Notes under the pieces: generated by a model | Told to the model about the DNA's origin: nothing | What the model saw: the letters and a program-made list of their open reading frames with translations, nothing else | Databases searched by the model: none | Assembly: GCA_044356865.1 (NCBI GenBank) | Contig: JBIKVN010000065.1 | Location: forward strand, 1-13,963 | DNA from: JBEIUL01 sp044356865 | GTDB taxonomy: Bacteria > Planctomycetota > Phycisphaerae > Phycisphaerales > SM1A02 | Reading direction: 5' to 3' | DNA length: 13,963 nucleotides | Translations under genes and position numbers: made by a program | Shown: positions 6,840 through 12,331 of the stretch, piece by piece | How positions within the stretch are numbered: position 1 is the stretch's first letter | Layout of the letters: each line of letters starts with the position of its first letter

Positions 6840-7346
6840 TCAGGCGACGCCGAGGGTGCCCGCGAGCTCGTGGATCCGGTCGCGGATCCGCGCCGCCCGC
6901 TCGTACTGTTCGCTCGAGACCGCTTCCTCGAGCTCGCGGACGAGCTTGGCGCGAAGGGCGACCTGGGCCTCGCGGGCGCTGGCCGCGGTCGGGGCGCGGC
7001 CCACATGGCCGACCGCGCCGGCTTGGGCCCGTTGCACGATCGGGGCGAGAGGGCCTTCAAAAGTCGTGTAGCAGTCGGGGCAGCCGAGCGTACCGGTCTG
7101 GCGGATCTGTCCCAGGGTGGTGCCGCAACCCGGGCAGCCCCGCACCGAAGGGGACGCCGAGGGGGAGGCTGAGAACGCGGTCAGGAGTGCCGCCACCGGC
7201 ACGGCTCCGGCGGTCGGGCCGCCGGGTCCGTAGCCGAACTCGGCGGCGTGCATCTCGCAGAGGTGAACTTCCTTCGCGACCCCGTTCCGGATGACCGTCT
7301 CGTGGACGACCGCGGGTCGATCGCAATGGTCGCAGCAGTTCGACAC
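6840..7346 (-). CDS. mcsA: McsA, zinc-binding activator of the arginine kinase
   Basis: McsA binds zinc and activates McsB. The 168-residue product has paired ligand motifs CDHC (5-8), CEMH (30-33), CPGC (71-74) and CPDC (89-92); Bacillus subtilis McsA has CxxC at all four, so the His at 33 is a conservative swap. GTLGCPDCYTTF followed by PIVQRAQAG...H closely resembles the family. A UVR motif (about 131-162, with ELEEAVSSEQYERAARIRD) forms the C-terminal coiled hairpin. The open frame extends upstream to 7709, but that part lies in kdsA. The GTG at 7346 is chosen because GAGG lies 8 nt before it and the first CxxC then sits at the N-terminus as in known McsA. An in-frame GTG at 7355 would add three residues. 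It is followed by mcsB. Confidence 0.92.
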   Translation of the reverse strand: MSNCCDHCDRPAVVHETVIRNGVAKEVHLCEMHAAEFGYGPGGPTAGAVPVAALLTAFSASPSASPSVRGCPGCGTTLGQIRQTGTLGCPDCYTTFEGPLAPIVQRAQAGAVGHVGRAPTAASAREAQVALRAKLVRELEEAVSSEQYERAARIRDRIHELAGTLGVA

Positions 7347-7354
7347 GGGAGGCA

Positions 7355-7358
7355 CCTC
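7355..7358 (-). promoter_or_regulatory. Shine-Dalgarno site deciding the mcsA start
   Basis: GAGG on the minus strand, 8 nt before the GTG at 7346. It overlaps the alternative upstream GTG (7355-7353) and so favours the downstream one. Confidence 0.55.
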
Positions 7359-7445
7359 GTTCTCGAGGCCGTCGCGGACCGGCCCGAAGGGGGCAAGAGT
7401 AGTCGCGAGTCCGCCCGATTTCGGAACAATCCGGCCGGAAGGGCC

Positions 7446-7465
7446 AAAAACCCGCGGAAATCCGC
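7446..7465 (-). terminator. Weak terminator-like hairpin after kdsA
   Basis: On the minus strand GCGG-ATTT-CCGC (7465-7454) is followed after GGG by TTTTT (7450-7446), starting 6 nt after the kdsA stop. The stem is only 4 bp, so any termination would be partial, leaving some read-through into mcsA. The rest of the 124-bp gap shows no promoter I would defend. Confidence 0.3.
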
Positions 7466-7470
7466 ACCGC

Positions 7471-8334
7471 TCAGGCGAAGCCCGCCGCCCGGCGGATCCG
7501 CACGAGCGACTCGAGCAGCTCCGGCATCGCCGCGAGCGGCTGCATGGTCGAGGCGTCCGAGAGGGACTCCCGCGGACGGGGGTGGCACTCGAGGAAGATC
7601 GCGTCGACCCCGGCGGCGACCGCGGCGCGGGCCAACGGCGCCGCCCGGTCGGGGCGTCCGCCGGTGGCGTTCCCGTCGGCGCCGGGCAGCTGCGTCGAGT
7701 GGGTGACATCGAAGCAGACCGGCGTGCCGGGCAGGCCGGGGTGATGGGCCGCCATCTCGGCGAGGTCGCCGAGCCCGATGAAGTCGTTCACGAGCCGGTG
7801 GTAGCCGAAGAACGTGCCCCGTTCGGTCAGCATCGCCCGCCGGGCGCCGCCCTCGGCGAGTTTCGCGAGGACATGCCTCAGGTCGGCGGGCGCGAGGAAC
7901 TGGCCCTTCTTCACGTTCACCGGCTTGCCGGTCGCGGCCGCCGCCACCAGGAGGTCGGTCTGGCGGCAGAGGAACGCGGGAACCTGCAGGAGGTCGACCG
8001 CCTCGGCCGCGGCGGCGGCCTGGCTCGCCTCGTGGATGTCGGTGGTGACCGGCACGCCGAGCTTCGCCCGCAGGGCTGCGAGCCGCTCGAGCCCGTCGGA
8101 AAGGCCGGGCCCGCGGGCGCTCGCGATGCTCGAGCGGTTGGCCTTGTCGAAGCTCGCCTTGAAGACGAAAGGCAGGCCGAGCCCCCGGCACGCGTCGCGA
8201 ACGGTCTGGCCGATCTCGAGGTTCACCGCGTCGCTCTCGAGGGCGCAGGGGCCGGCGATCACCAGCAGCGGCCGGCGTGCGGCGGGCGTCGCGAACCACC
8301 CTTCAAGGGAACTCGAGATCGAATCGGGAACCAT
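7471..8334 (-). CDS. kdsA: 3-deoxy-D-manno-octulosonate-8-phosphate synthase (Kdo-8-P synthase), metal-dependent class
   Basis: KdsA condenses phosphoenolpyruvate with arabinose-5-phosphate to give Kdo-8-phosphate, the first committed step to the Kdo of lipopolysaccharide. The 287-residue length is typical. Motifs include FKASFDKANRSS (58-69), TDIHE (98-102), FLCRQTDLL (121-129), NVKKGQFLAP (140-149), and FDVTHSTQ (208-215). The four metal ligands of the metal-dependent class known from Aquifex are all present: Cys30 in AGPC, His212, Glu249 and Asp260. The last three have the same 37- and 11-residue spacing as in Aquifex; E. coli KdsA has Asn in place of the Cys. The ATG at 8334 has no Shine-Dalgarno sequence; a TACACT hexamer lies 9 nt upstream. 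It leads toward mcsA and mcsB, with a 124-bp gap. Confidence 0.96.
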   Translation of the reverse strand: MVPDSISSSLEGWFATPAARRPLLVIAGPCALESDAVNLEIGQTVRDACRGLGLPFVFKASFDKANRSSIASARGPGLSDGLERLAALRAKLGVPVTTDIHEASQAAAAAEAVDLLQVPAFLCRQTDLLVAAAATGKPVNVKKGQFLAPADLRHVLAKLAEGGARRAMLTERGTFFGYHRLVNDFIGLGDLAEMAAHHPGLPGTPVCFDVTHSTQLPGADGNATGGRPDRAAPLARAAVAAGVDAIFLECHPRPRESLSDASTMQPLAAMPELLESLVRIRRAAGFA

Positions 8335-8343
8335 GGGGCGGCG

Positions 8344-8349
8344 AGTGTA
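8344..8349 (-). promoter_or_regulatory. Possible -10 hexamer of kdsA
   Basis: TACACT on the minus strand matches four of six -10 consensus bases and stands 9 nt before the kdsA ATG, which would give a leader of only a few nucleotides. No convincing -35 was found at 16-18 bp spacing. Confidence 0.35.
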
Positions 8350-8414
8350 GAAGATCCGAAGCGGGCCGGTGGCTTGAACGCAACTCCTTGTTTCTCAGGA
8401 GCGTACGTATCGCG

Positions 8415-8481
8415 GCGGAGGGCCCCGGTCCGGCTCGGCGGGACGGAGGGGTCCGGTCTTGCGGGATCGGGGGCCCTCCGC
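8415..8481. repeat. Perfect 12-bp inverted repeat with 43-bp spacer
   Basis: GCGGAGGGCCCC (8415-8426) is exactly reverse-complemented by GGGGCCCTCCGC (8470-8481). Between the arms a direct repeat GGTCCGG occurs at 8427-8433 and 8450-8456. In RNA this would form a long stem-loop about 107 nt upstream of the DUF1444 start; in DNA it could be a protein-binding site. GC-rich context makes short repeats common, but 12 perfect bp over this distance is notable. Confidence 0.55.
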
Positions 8482-8541
8482 ATCGAGCCAAACTACGGGG
8501 TGGGGAAAAGTCGCCCATCACGATTGCCGATCGCCCGGGGC

Positions 8542-8562
8542 CCCGGCCTGCGTCTGGCCGGG
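8542..8562 (+). promoter_or_regulatory. Hairpin in the leader of the DUF1444 gene
   Basis: CCCGGCC (8542-8548) pairs with GGCCGGG (8556-8562) around a 7-nt loop, ending 26 nt before the ATG at 8589. There is no T-run, so it is not a classical terminator. A role is unproven. Confidence 0.3.
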
Positions 8563-8588
8563 CCAAGCGTTCCGAGCGGGGATTCCAC

Positions 8589-9377
8589 ATGGCCGCGATG
8601 CCGCAGCAACCCGAAGCGTTCTCCGAGCAGGTGCTCGCCATCGTGAAGCGGACCTTTCCCGAGCGAAACGCCGCCCTCGTCGGCCCGCTCGACCTCGTGA
8701 TCGACGGCCGCCACCTCGGCCTCGAGAACCTCTTCCGCATGGTGCTGCGCGATCCGCAGAACGGCGTCGAGATCGTCGAGAACTACCTCGACCGGCTCAT
8801 GGAAGGCGACTCGGTCTCGAACGCGGCCATCCCGTTCGCGATGGCCCGTCCGCGGATCATGCCGCGAATCCAGCCCGATTCGATCTTCCGCCAGCTCGAC
8901 CGCGAGCAGGTCGCCCATGTCCCGTTCGTGAACGGCACGGTGATCGTCTTCGTGATCGACCTGCCGCAGCTGACCGTGAGCGTGACGACCGAGCAGATGA
9001 TCCGCTGGGGGGTCGTCGCCGAGGACCTCGAGCAGATCGCCCGCGAGAACCTCGGCCGCTACAGCCCGGACCTCCCGATCCAGATCGTCGAGAGCCGCGA
9101 GGGCGGCCGCGCCGCGATCCTCAGCCGGCAGGACGGCTACGACGCGGCCCGGCTCCTGCTCGGCCACCTGCACCAGCGGCTGGCGCCGGAACTCAAGGGC
9201 GACTTCTATGTGGCGACGCCCGCCCGCGACACCTTCCTCGCGCTGACCTGCGATCCGCCGGCATTCGTCGATCGCCTGAAGAACCGGATCGGCCAGGATT
9301 TCCGCCGGCTGCCGTATCCGATCACCGACCACCTTTTCGTGGTCACCCGCGACGGCATCGCGGGCACCGCGGCCTGA
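8589..9377 (+). CDS. DUF1444 (YtpQ-like) family protein
   Basis: The 262-residue protein resembles Bacillus YtpQ and the DUF1444 family. The best-matching segment is SRQDGYDAARLLL (about 180-192), equivalent to the NDGYDASRIL of YtpQ. Flanking it are an N-terminal alpha/beta region with a conserved acidic strand pattern and a C-terminal block FYVATPARDTFLALTCDPP followed by a TDHLF strand. It has no signal peptide or membrane segment, so it is cytoplasmic. The family has no assigned function and I see no catalytic motif. The ATG at 8589 is chosen over upstream in-frame frames because similarity begins just after it; a GGGG patch lies a few bases upstream, and a second ATG is at 8598. It is followed after 33 bp by the amidotransferase gene. 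Confidence 0.8.
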   Translation: MAAMPQQPEAFSEQVLAIVKRTFPERNAALVGPLDLVIDGRHLGLENLFRMVLRDPQNGVEIVENYLDRLMEGDSVSNAAIPFAMARPRIMPRIQPDSIFRQLDREQVAHVPFVNGTVIVFVIDLPQLTVSVTTEQMIRWGVVAEDLEQIARENLGRYSPDLPIQIVESREGGRAAILSRQDGYDAARLLLGHLHQRLAPELKGDFYVATPARDTFLALTCDPPAFVDRLKNRIGQDFRRLPYPITDHLFVVTRDGIAGTAA

Positions 9378-9410
9378 GCGAGGCTTCCGGCGGCGTAGCA
9401 TGGCCGCCCG

Positions 9411-10016
9411 GTGATCCTCCTCGTCGACAACTACGACTCGTTCACCTTCAACCTCGTGCAGCGGTTCGGCGAGATCGACCGTGCTCTCGAGGTGAAGGTC
9501 GTCCGCAACGACGCGATCGACCTCGCCGCGGCCGAGGCGATGGCGCCGGCGGGGCTCGTGATCTCGCCGGGGCCGTGCACGCCCGCCGAGAGCGGGGCGT
9601 CGCGCGACCTGATCCGGCACTTCCGCGGCGAGATCCCGATCCTCGGGGTCTGCCTCGGGCACCAGGCGATCGGCGATTGCCACGGCATGACGGTCCGGCG
9701 GAACGACCGGCCGGTGCACGGGAAGACGAGCGAGATCCACCACGACGGCCGCGGGCTCTTCCGCGGGCTGCCGAACCCCTTCGTCGCGACCCGCTACCAC
9801 TCGCTGGTCGTCGACCCGGCGACGATCGCCGCCGACTTCGAGATCTCGGCCCGCACCGTCCGCGGCGAGATCATGGGCCTCCGCTGGACCGGCCCCGGCA
9901 GCGAGCGGGCCCCGCTCGAGGGGGTCCAGTTCCATCCCGAGAGCTTCCTCACCGTCGAGGGACCGCGGCTGCTCGCGAACTTCCTCGGGTTCCTCGGCCG
10001 CCCGGCGGCGTGCTAG
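9411..10016 (+). CDS. pabA: Glutamine amidotransferase of aminodeoxychorismate/anthranilate synthase
   Basis: This class I amidotransferase releases ammonia from glutamine for chorismate amination, leading to folate (PabA with PabB) or tryptophan (TrpG with TrpE). The 201-residue length is typical. The N-terminus MILLVDNYDSFTFNL is the family hallmark and fixes the GTG start. The oxyanion strand ISPGPCTP (51-58) and the triad are intact: Cys81 in GVCLGHQ, His175 and Glu177 in QFHPES. The HGKTSEIHH segment is also typical. No large subunit is in the window, so PabA and TrpG cannot be told apart; many bacteria use one protein for both. TAGCAT lies 9 nt before the start instead of a Shine-Dalgarno sequence. 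The next gene begins 12 bp downstream. Confidence 0.94.
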   Translation: MILLVDNYDSFTFNLVQRFGEIDRALEVKVVRNDAIDLAAAEAMAPAGLVISPGPCTPAESGASRDLIRHFRGEIPILGVCLGHQAIGDCHGMTVRRNDRPVHGKTSEIHHDGRGLFRGLPNPFVATRYHSLVVDPATIAADFEISARTVRGEIMGLRWTGPGSERAPLEGVQFHPESFLTVEGPRLLANFLGFLGRPAAC

Positions 10017-10028
10017 ATTTCCAGCCCC

Positions 10029-10469
10029 ATGGACGCCTCACCCGCCCCGACCAAGGCCGCTTCCCCCGACCTGTGCACGCTCACCCTGCTTGCGGTCCGC
10101 GACGGCGGCGAGCTCGAGCTGGGCGTGCCCGGCACCGAGTACCGGCTGCATCTGGGGTGCGAAGGCGATCCCGCGCGGCTCGCGCCGCATCCGGCGTCGC
10201 GGCGGGTGCGCGGGTCGATCCACGGGAAGGCCCTCAAGCTCTCGAAGGCCCTCGGCGGCGGGAAGTTCATCGAGCCGCTCTGGGGCCATCCGCGGATCGT
10301 GCAGGGCACGGTGCTGGCGGCCGACGCGGCGGGAAACCGATTGCTCGTCGACCTTGCGGTGCCGGCGTGGCTCACCCTCGAGGCCGGGCAGTCGACCGCG
10401 GAGTTCCCCCGCGGCACGCTCGTGAACATGTATCTCGCGAGCGGCATGACCTTCCGCCCCGCGACCTGA
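10029..10469 (+). CDS. Uncharacterised 146-residue protein
   Basis: I do not recognise a named family. The product is soluble, with no signal peptide or membrane segment. After a disordered Ala/Pro-rich N-terminus (1-13) come several predicted beta strands (LCTLTLLAV, ELELGVP, YRLHL), a basic patch GSIHGKALKLSKALGGGK (about 60-77), then FIEPLWGHPRIVQGTVLA and a strand-rich end with RLLVDLAVPAWLTL and GTLVNMYLASGM. The Gly-Pro-Trp motif around EPLWGHPR looks constrained, as in a real conserved protein. The all-beta pattern would suit a small barrel, but this is a guess. It begins 12 bp after pabA, so co-transcription is likely. TAGATT overlapping the pabA stop lies 9 nt before the ATG. Its stop is 4 bp from that of the opposing thioredoxin gene. 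Confidence 0.75.
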   Translation: MDASPAPTKAASPDLCTLTLLAVRDGGELELGVPGTEYRLHLGCEGDPARLAPHPASRRVRGSIHGKALKLSKALGGGKFIEPLWGHPRIVQGTVLAADAAGNRLLVDLAVPAWLTLEAGQSTAEFPRGTLVNMYLASGMTFRPAT

Positions 10470-10473
10470 ACCG

Positions 10474-11043
10474 TCACTCGGCAAGCACCCGCTCGACCGC
10501 CTCGGCGACATGCTCGGGCTTGAGCCCGATCGCCCGGAGCTTCCCGTCGCGGTCGATCACCGCGATCGTCGGCCAGAACGAGACCTGCCAGGCCTTCTCG
10601 CTGCGGCCGCCGTCATCGACCGCCAGCGGGTAGAGGACGCCGGCCCGCCCCGCGACCTCGACCATGCGGTCGGAGCCGCGCTTCGCGTCGTGCACGCCGA
10701 TCACCGTCAGCTCGTCGGGATGGGCGTTCGCGAGGGCCGCCATCTTGGGAAGGCTCTGCACGCACGGTCCGCACCAGGTCGCCCAGAAGTCGACGACGAC
10801 GACCTGGCGCTCGCGACGGAGCCCTTCCAGCGTCACCGGCACGCCGACCCAGCCGGTGAGTTCGAGCGGCGGCGGGGCCGCACCGACCATCGGACGATGC
10901 TTGGCTCGCGAGCCGCCGAGATCCCAGAACCACTCGTCGGGGAAGTCGGCGGCCGGTGCCGGCGGCAGGGGTGCGGCGGGCTGCGGCGAGCACGCCGCGG
11001 ACGCGATGAGCAGCAGGGAAAGCGCGGCGGTTCGCATGGGCAT
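10474..11043 (-). CDS. TlpA/ResA-like lipoprotein thioredoxin
   Basis: The 189-residue protein begins with a short hydrophobic segment (5-17) ending in a lipobox-like ASAAC with Cys18, so it is probably a lipoprotein facing the periplasm. A Pro-rich linker (20-60) precedes a TlpA-type thioredoxin fold: VVVVDFWATWCGPC with the redox pair Cys91/Cys94, the IGVHD strand, and the cis-proline WPT (157-159). Such proteins reduce or rearrange disulfides outside the cytoplasm, often for cytochrome c maturation, but no cytochrome gene is near. Two in-frame starts, ATGCCCATG, lie at 11043 and 11037; the first is used, 4 bp after the stop of the repeat protein, so the two are co-transcribed. The functional link to that protein is inferred from position only. 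Confidence 0.9.
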   Translation of the reverse strand: MPMRTAALSLLLIASAACSPQPAAPLPPAPAADFPDEWFWDLGGSRAKHRPMVGAAPPPLELTGWVGVPVTLEGLRRERQVVVVDFWATWCGPCVQSLPKMAALANAHPDELTVIGVHDAKRGSDRMVEVAGRAGVLYPLAVDDGGRSEKAWQVSFWPTIAVIDRDGKLRAIGLKPEHVAEAVERVLAE

Positions 11044-11047
11044 GGGC

Positions 11048-12271
11048 TCAGCGGGGTCCGTAGGACTTGCGTTCGTTGCCGTCGCGGGAGAAGCTCGTGA
11101 CGGCGCCGGCGGCGCCGCGCTCGTCGACCCCGATCCGCACCAGCTCCTGGCCCTTCTCGCCGCGGATGCTGAAGGCACCCGCCCCGGTCACCGCATCGAC
11201 GCCCGCGACGACCGTCTCGGTGCCTGCGGGGTTGGCGATCTCGAAGCGACCGCCGGCCGGGTTCGCCGAGAGGGTCGCGAGCCGCTTGCCCGCGCCGAGC
11301 AGCGAGAGGATCGAACCGTCGGCCCCGAGGGACTGCAGCACCGCGGCCGCGTTGCCGTCGGGCACGCCGACCGCGACGCGGCCGCCGCCGTCCTCGACGC
11401 TTGCGAGTTGCACCACGGTCGAACCGGCCTCGTTCCGGACCGCGACCAGTCCGCCGCCGCGCTCGGTGAGCGGGCCCGCGGTGAGCAGCGTCTTCCCGTC
11501 GGCGCCGGTCAGGGTCAGCGAGCCGCCTCCGACGTCGGCGCCGGCGCCGACCGCGATGCGGCCGTCGGAGTCGCGAAGCTCGATCGAACCGCCGCGGTTC
11601 GTGCCCTGCAGCTTCGCGATGCCGCGGCCGGCGCGGTCGGCGACGCTGAGTTGGCCACCGGACTCGTTCACCGCCAGCTCCGCCATCGGCCGGCCGAGGC
11701 CGTCGAAGACCCCGCTCGCCCCGCCCGCCGCGCCGGCCTGCGCCGCGAAGCCCATCTTGCCGACGCCGTTGTGGAGCGCGATCGAGCCGCCCTCGCGGCT
11801 CGCCCCGACCCGGGCGAAGACCTCGTCGGTCCCCGCCGAGAGCTCGAGCGATCCGCCGTCGGTCGCGGCGAACAGCCCGGCGGCGGGCTTGCCCTCGCGA
11901 TCCCAAAGCGTGAGATCGCCGCCCGAGGCGGTCGCCCCGAGGCGGGCCGCGTTCGTCCCGCGGGCGTTCCAGAAGTCGATCTGGCCACCGTCGAGGGAGC
12001 TGGTCGCGAGCATCACCACGCGACCTTGCACGTCGACGATCTCGAGCCGCCGGGTGCGGACGGTGTCGGCGGCCTCGGGCGTTCCCGCCGCGGCCAGCAG
12101 CCCGAGCGAGGAGAGCGTGACCGCGCCGATCGCCGCGACGGTGACCCGGCGCAGCCGCGCCAGCCGGCCGCGAGTCTCGCCGAGCTCGCGCTCGAGCCGG
12201 TCGAGTCGCGCCGCAACGGCGTCGGGGGCGGTCGGGCCGGCAACGGCGGAAGGTTCGTGCGTCATGGGCAT
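11048..12271 (-). CDS. Membrane-anchored protein with about fifteen 22-residue glycine-rich repeats
   Basis: The family is unknown to me. The 407 residues divide clearly. Residues 1-20 are polar. Residues 21-42 form a charged heptad-like coiled coil (ARLDRLERELGETRGRLARL). Residues 43-62 are hydrophobic after a double Arg, a signal anchor that would leave the rest outside the cytoplasm. From residue 73 to the end, units start with a Gly-Gly pair followed by alternating hydrophobic residues, a polar turn with Gly, then a second strand. The Gly pairs stand exactly 22 residues apart at 95, 117, 139, 161, 183, 205, 227 and 249, then at 21-24 spacing. This is the pattern expected of a beta-solenoid or triple beta-helix. 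No enzyme motif is seen. The start is ATG 12271 or, two codons later, 12265. TATCCT lies 8 nt upstream. Confidence 0.85.
   Translation of the reverse strand: MPMTHEPSAVAGPTAPDAVAARLDRLERELGETRGRLARLRRVTVAAIGAVTLSSLGLLAAAGTPEAADTVRTRRLEIVDVQGRVVMLATSSLDGGQIDFWNARGTNAARLGATASGGDLTLWDREGKPAAGLFAATDGGSLELSAGTDEVFARVGASREGGSIALHNGVGKMGFAAQAGAAGGASGVFDGLGRPMAELAVNESGGQLSVADRAGRGIAKLQGTNRGGSIELRDSDGRIAVGAGADVGGGSLTLTGADGKTLLTAGPLTERGGGLVAVRNEAGSTVVQLASVEDGGGRVAVGVPDGNAAAVLQSLGADGSILSLLGAGKRLATLSANPAGGRFEIANPAGTETVVAGVDAVTGAGAFSIRGEKGQELVRIGVDERGAAGAVTSFSRDGNERKSYGPR
11051..12055 (-). repeat. Tandem 66-bp (22-residue) coding repeats
   Basis: The repeats span residues 73-407 of the anchored protein. 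A typical unit is GG-[S/Q/D/R]-[I/L]-x-[L/F/V], four turn residues ending in Gly, a strand of about eight residues and a loop of about four. The first eight GG-led units are exactly 66 bp apart; later units vary by one or two residues. Sequence identity between units is low at both protein and DNA level, so this is an old structural repeat and not a recent tandem duplication. Confidence 0.85.
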
Positions 12272-12331
12272 GGGGGTTTAGGATACGGGTTTCCCCGTCC
12301 GGTCCCGTTCCGAACCCGACGAGCACCACGC

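Larger units (their letters stand above)
8335..8588. other. 254-bp divergent intergenic region between kdsA and the DUF1444 gene
   Basis: This is the longest non-coding stretch of the window. It holds the putative kdsA -10 at its left end, a relatively AT-rich patch at 8373-8410 (with a 5-bp CTCCT/AGGAG inverted repeat), a long 12-bp inverted repeat (8415-8481) and a 7-bp hairpin (8542-8562). I found no convincing -35/-10 pair for the rightward gene, no riboswitch core I recognise and no open frame with a ribosome site. Confidence 0.7.

Noticed and set aside
7347..7470. CtsR operator or strong promoter before mcsA
   Set aside because: No GGTCAAA-type repeats occur in the gap, and TTGTTC and TACTCT are at 22-bp spacing with weak -10 agreement.
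8372..8410. Promoter for the DUF1444 gene from TTGAAC and the TACGTA patch
   Set aside because: The spacing is 24 bp, well outside 16-18, and ECF-type AAC/CGT spacing also does not fit.
9400..9414. Four-residue mini frame (Met-Ala-Ala-Arg) ending in a TGA that overlaps the pabA GTG
   Set aside because: It has no convincing ribosome site at a usable distance. Such short frames are expected by chance, so a coupling upstream ORF is not claimed.
8493..9935. 480-codon minus-strand frame opposite the DUF1444 and pabA genes
   Set aside because: It is antisense to two well-supported genes and has no recognisable motif or ribosome site.
11051..12055. Recent tandem duplication or minisatellite in the repeat gene
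   Set aside because: Units share only the Gly pair and hydrophobic pattern; the DNA is not near-identical between units.
10664..12331. Long open frame running into the Gfo/Idh/MocA gene from 10664
   Set aside because: The upstream part is antisense to the thioredoxin and repeat-protein genes and has Arg/Ala/Gly-rich low-complexity composition. The real gene begins at 12332, where oxidoreductase similarity starts.
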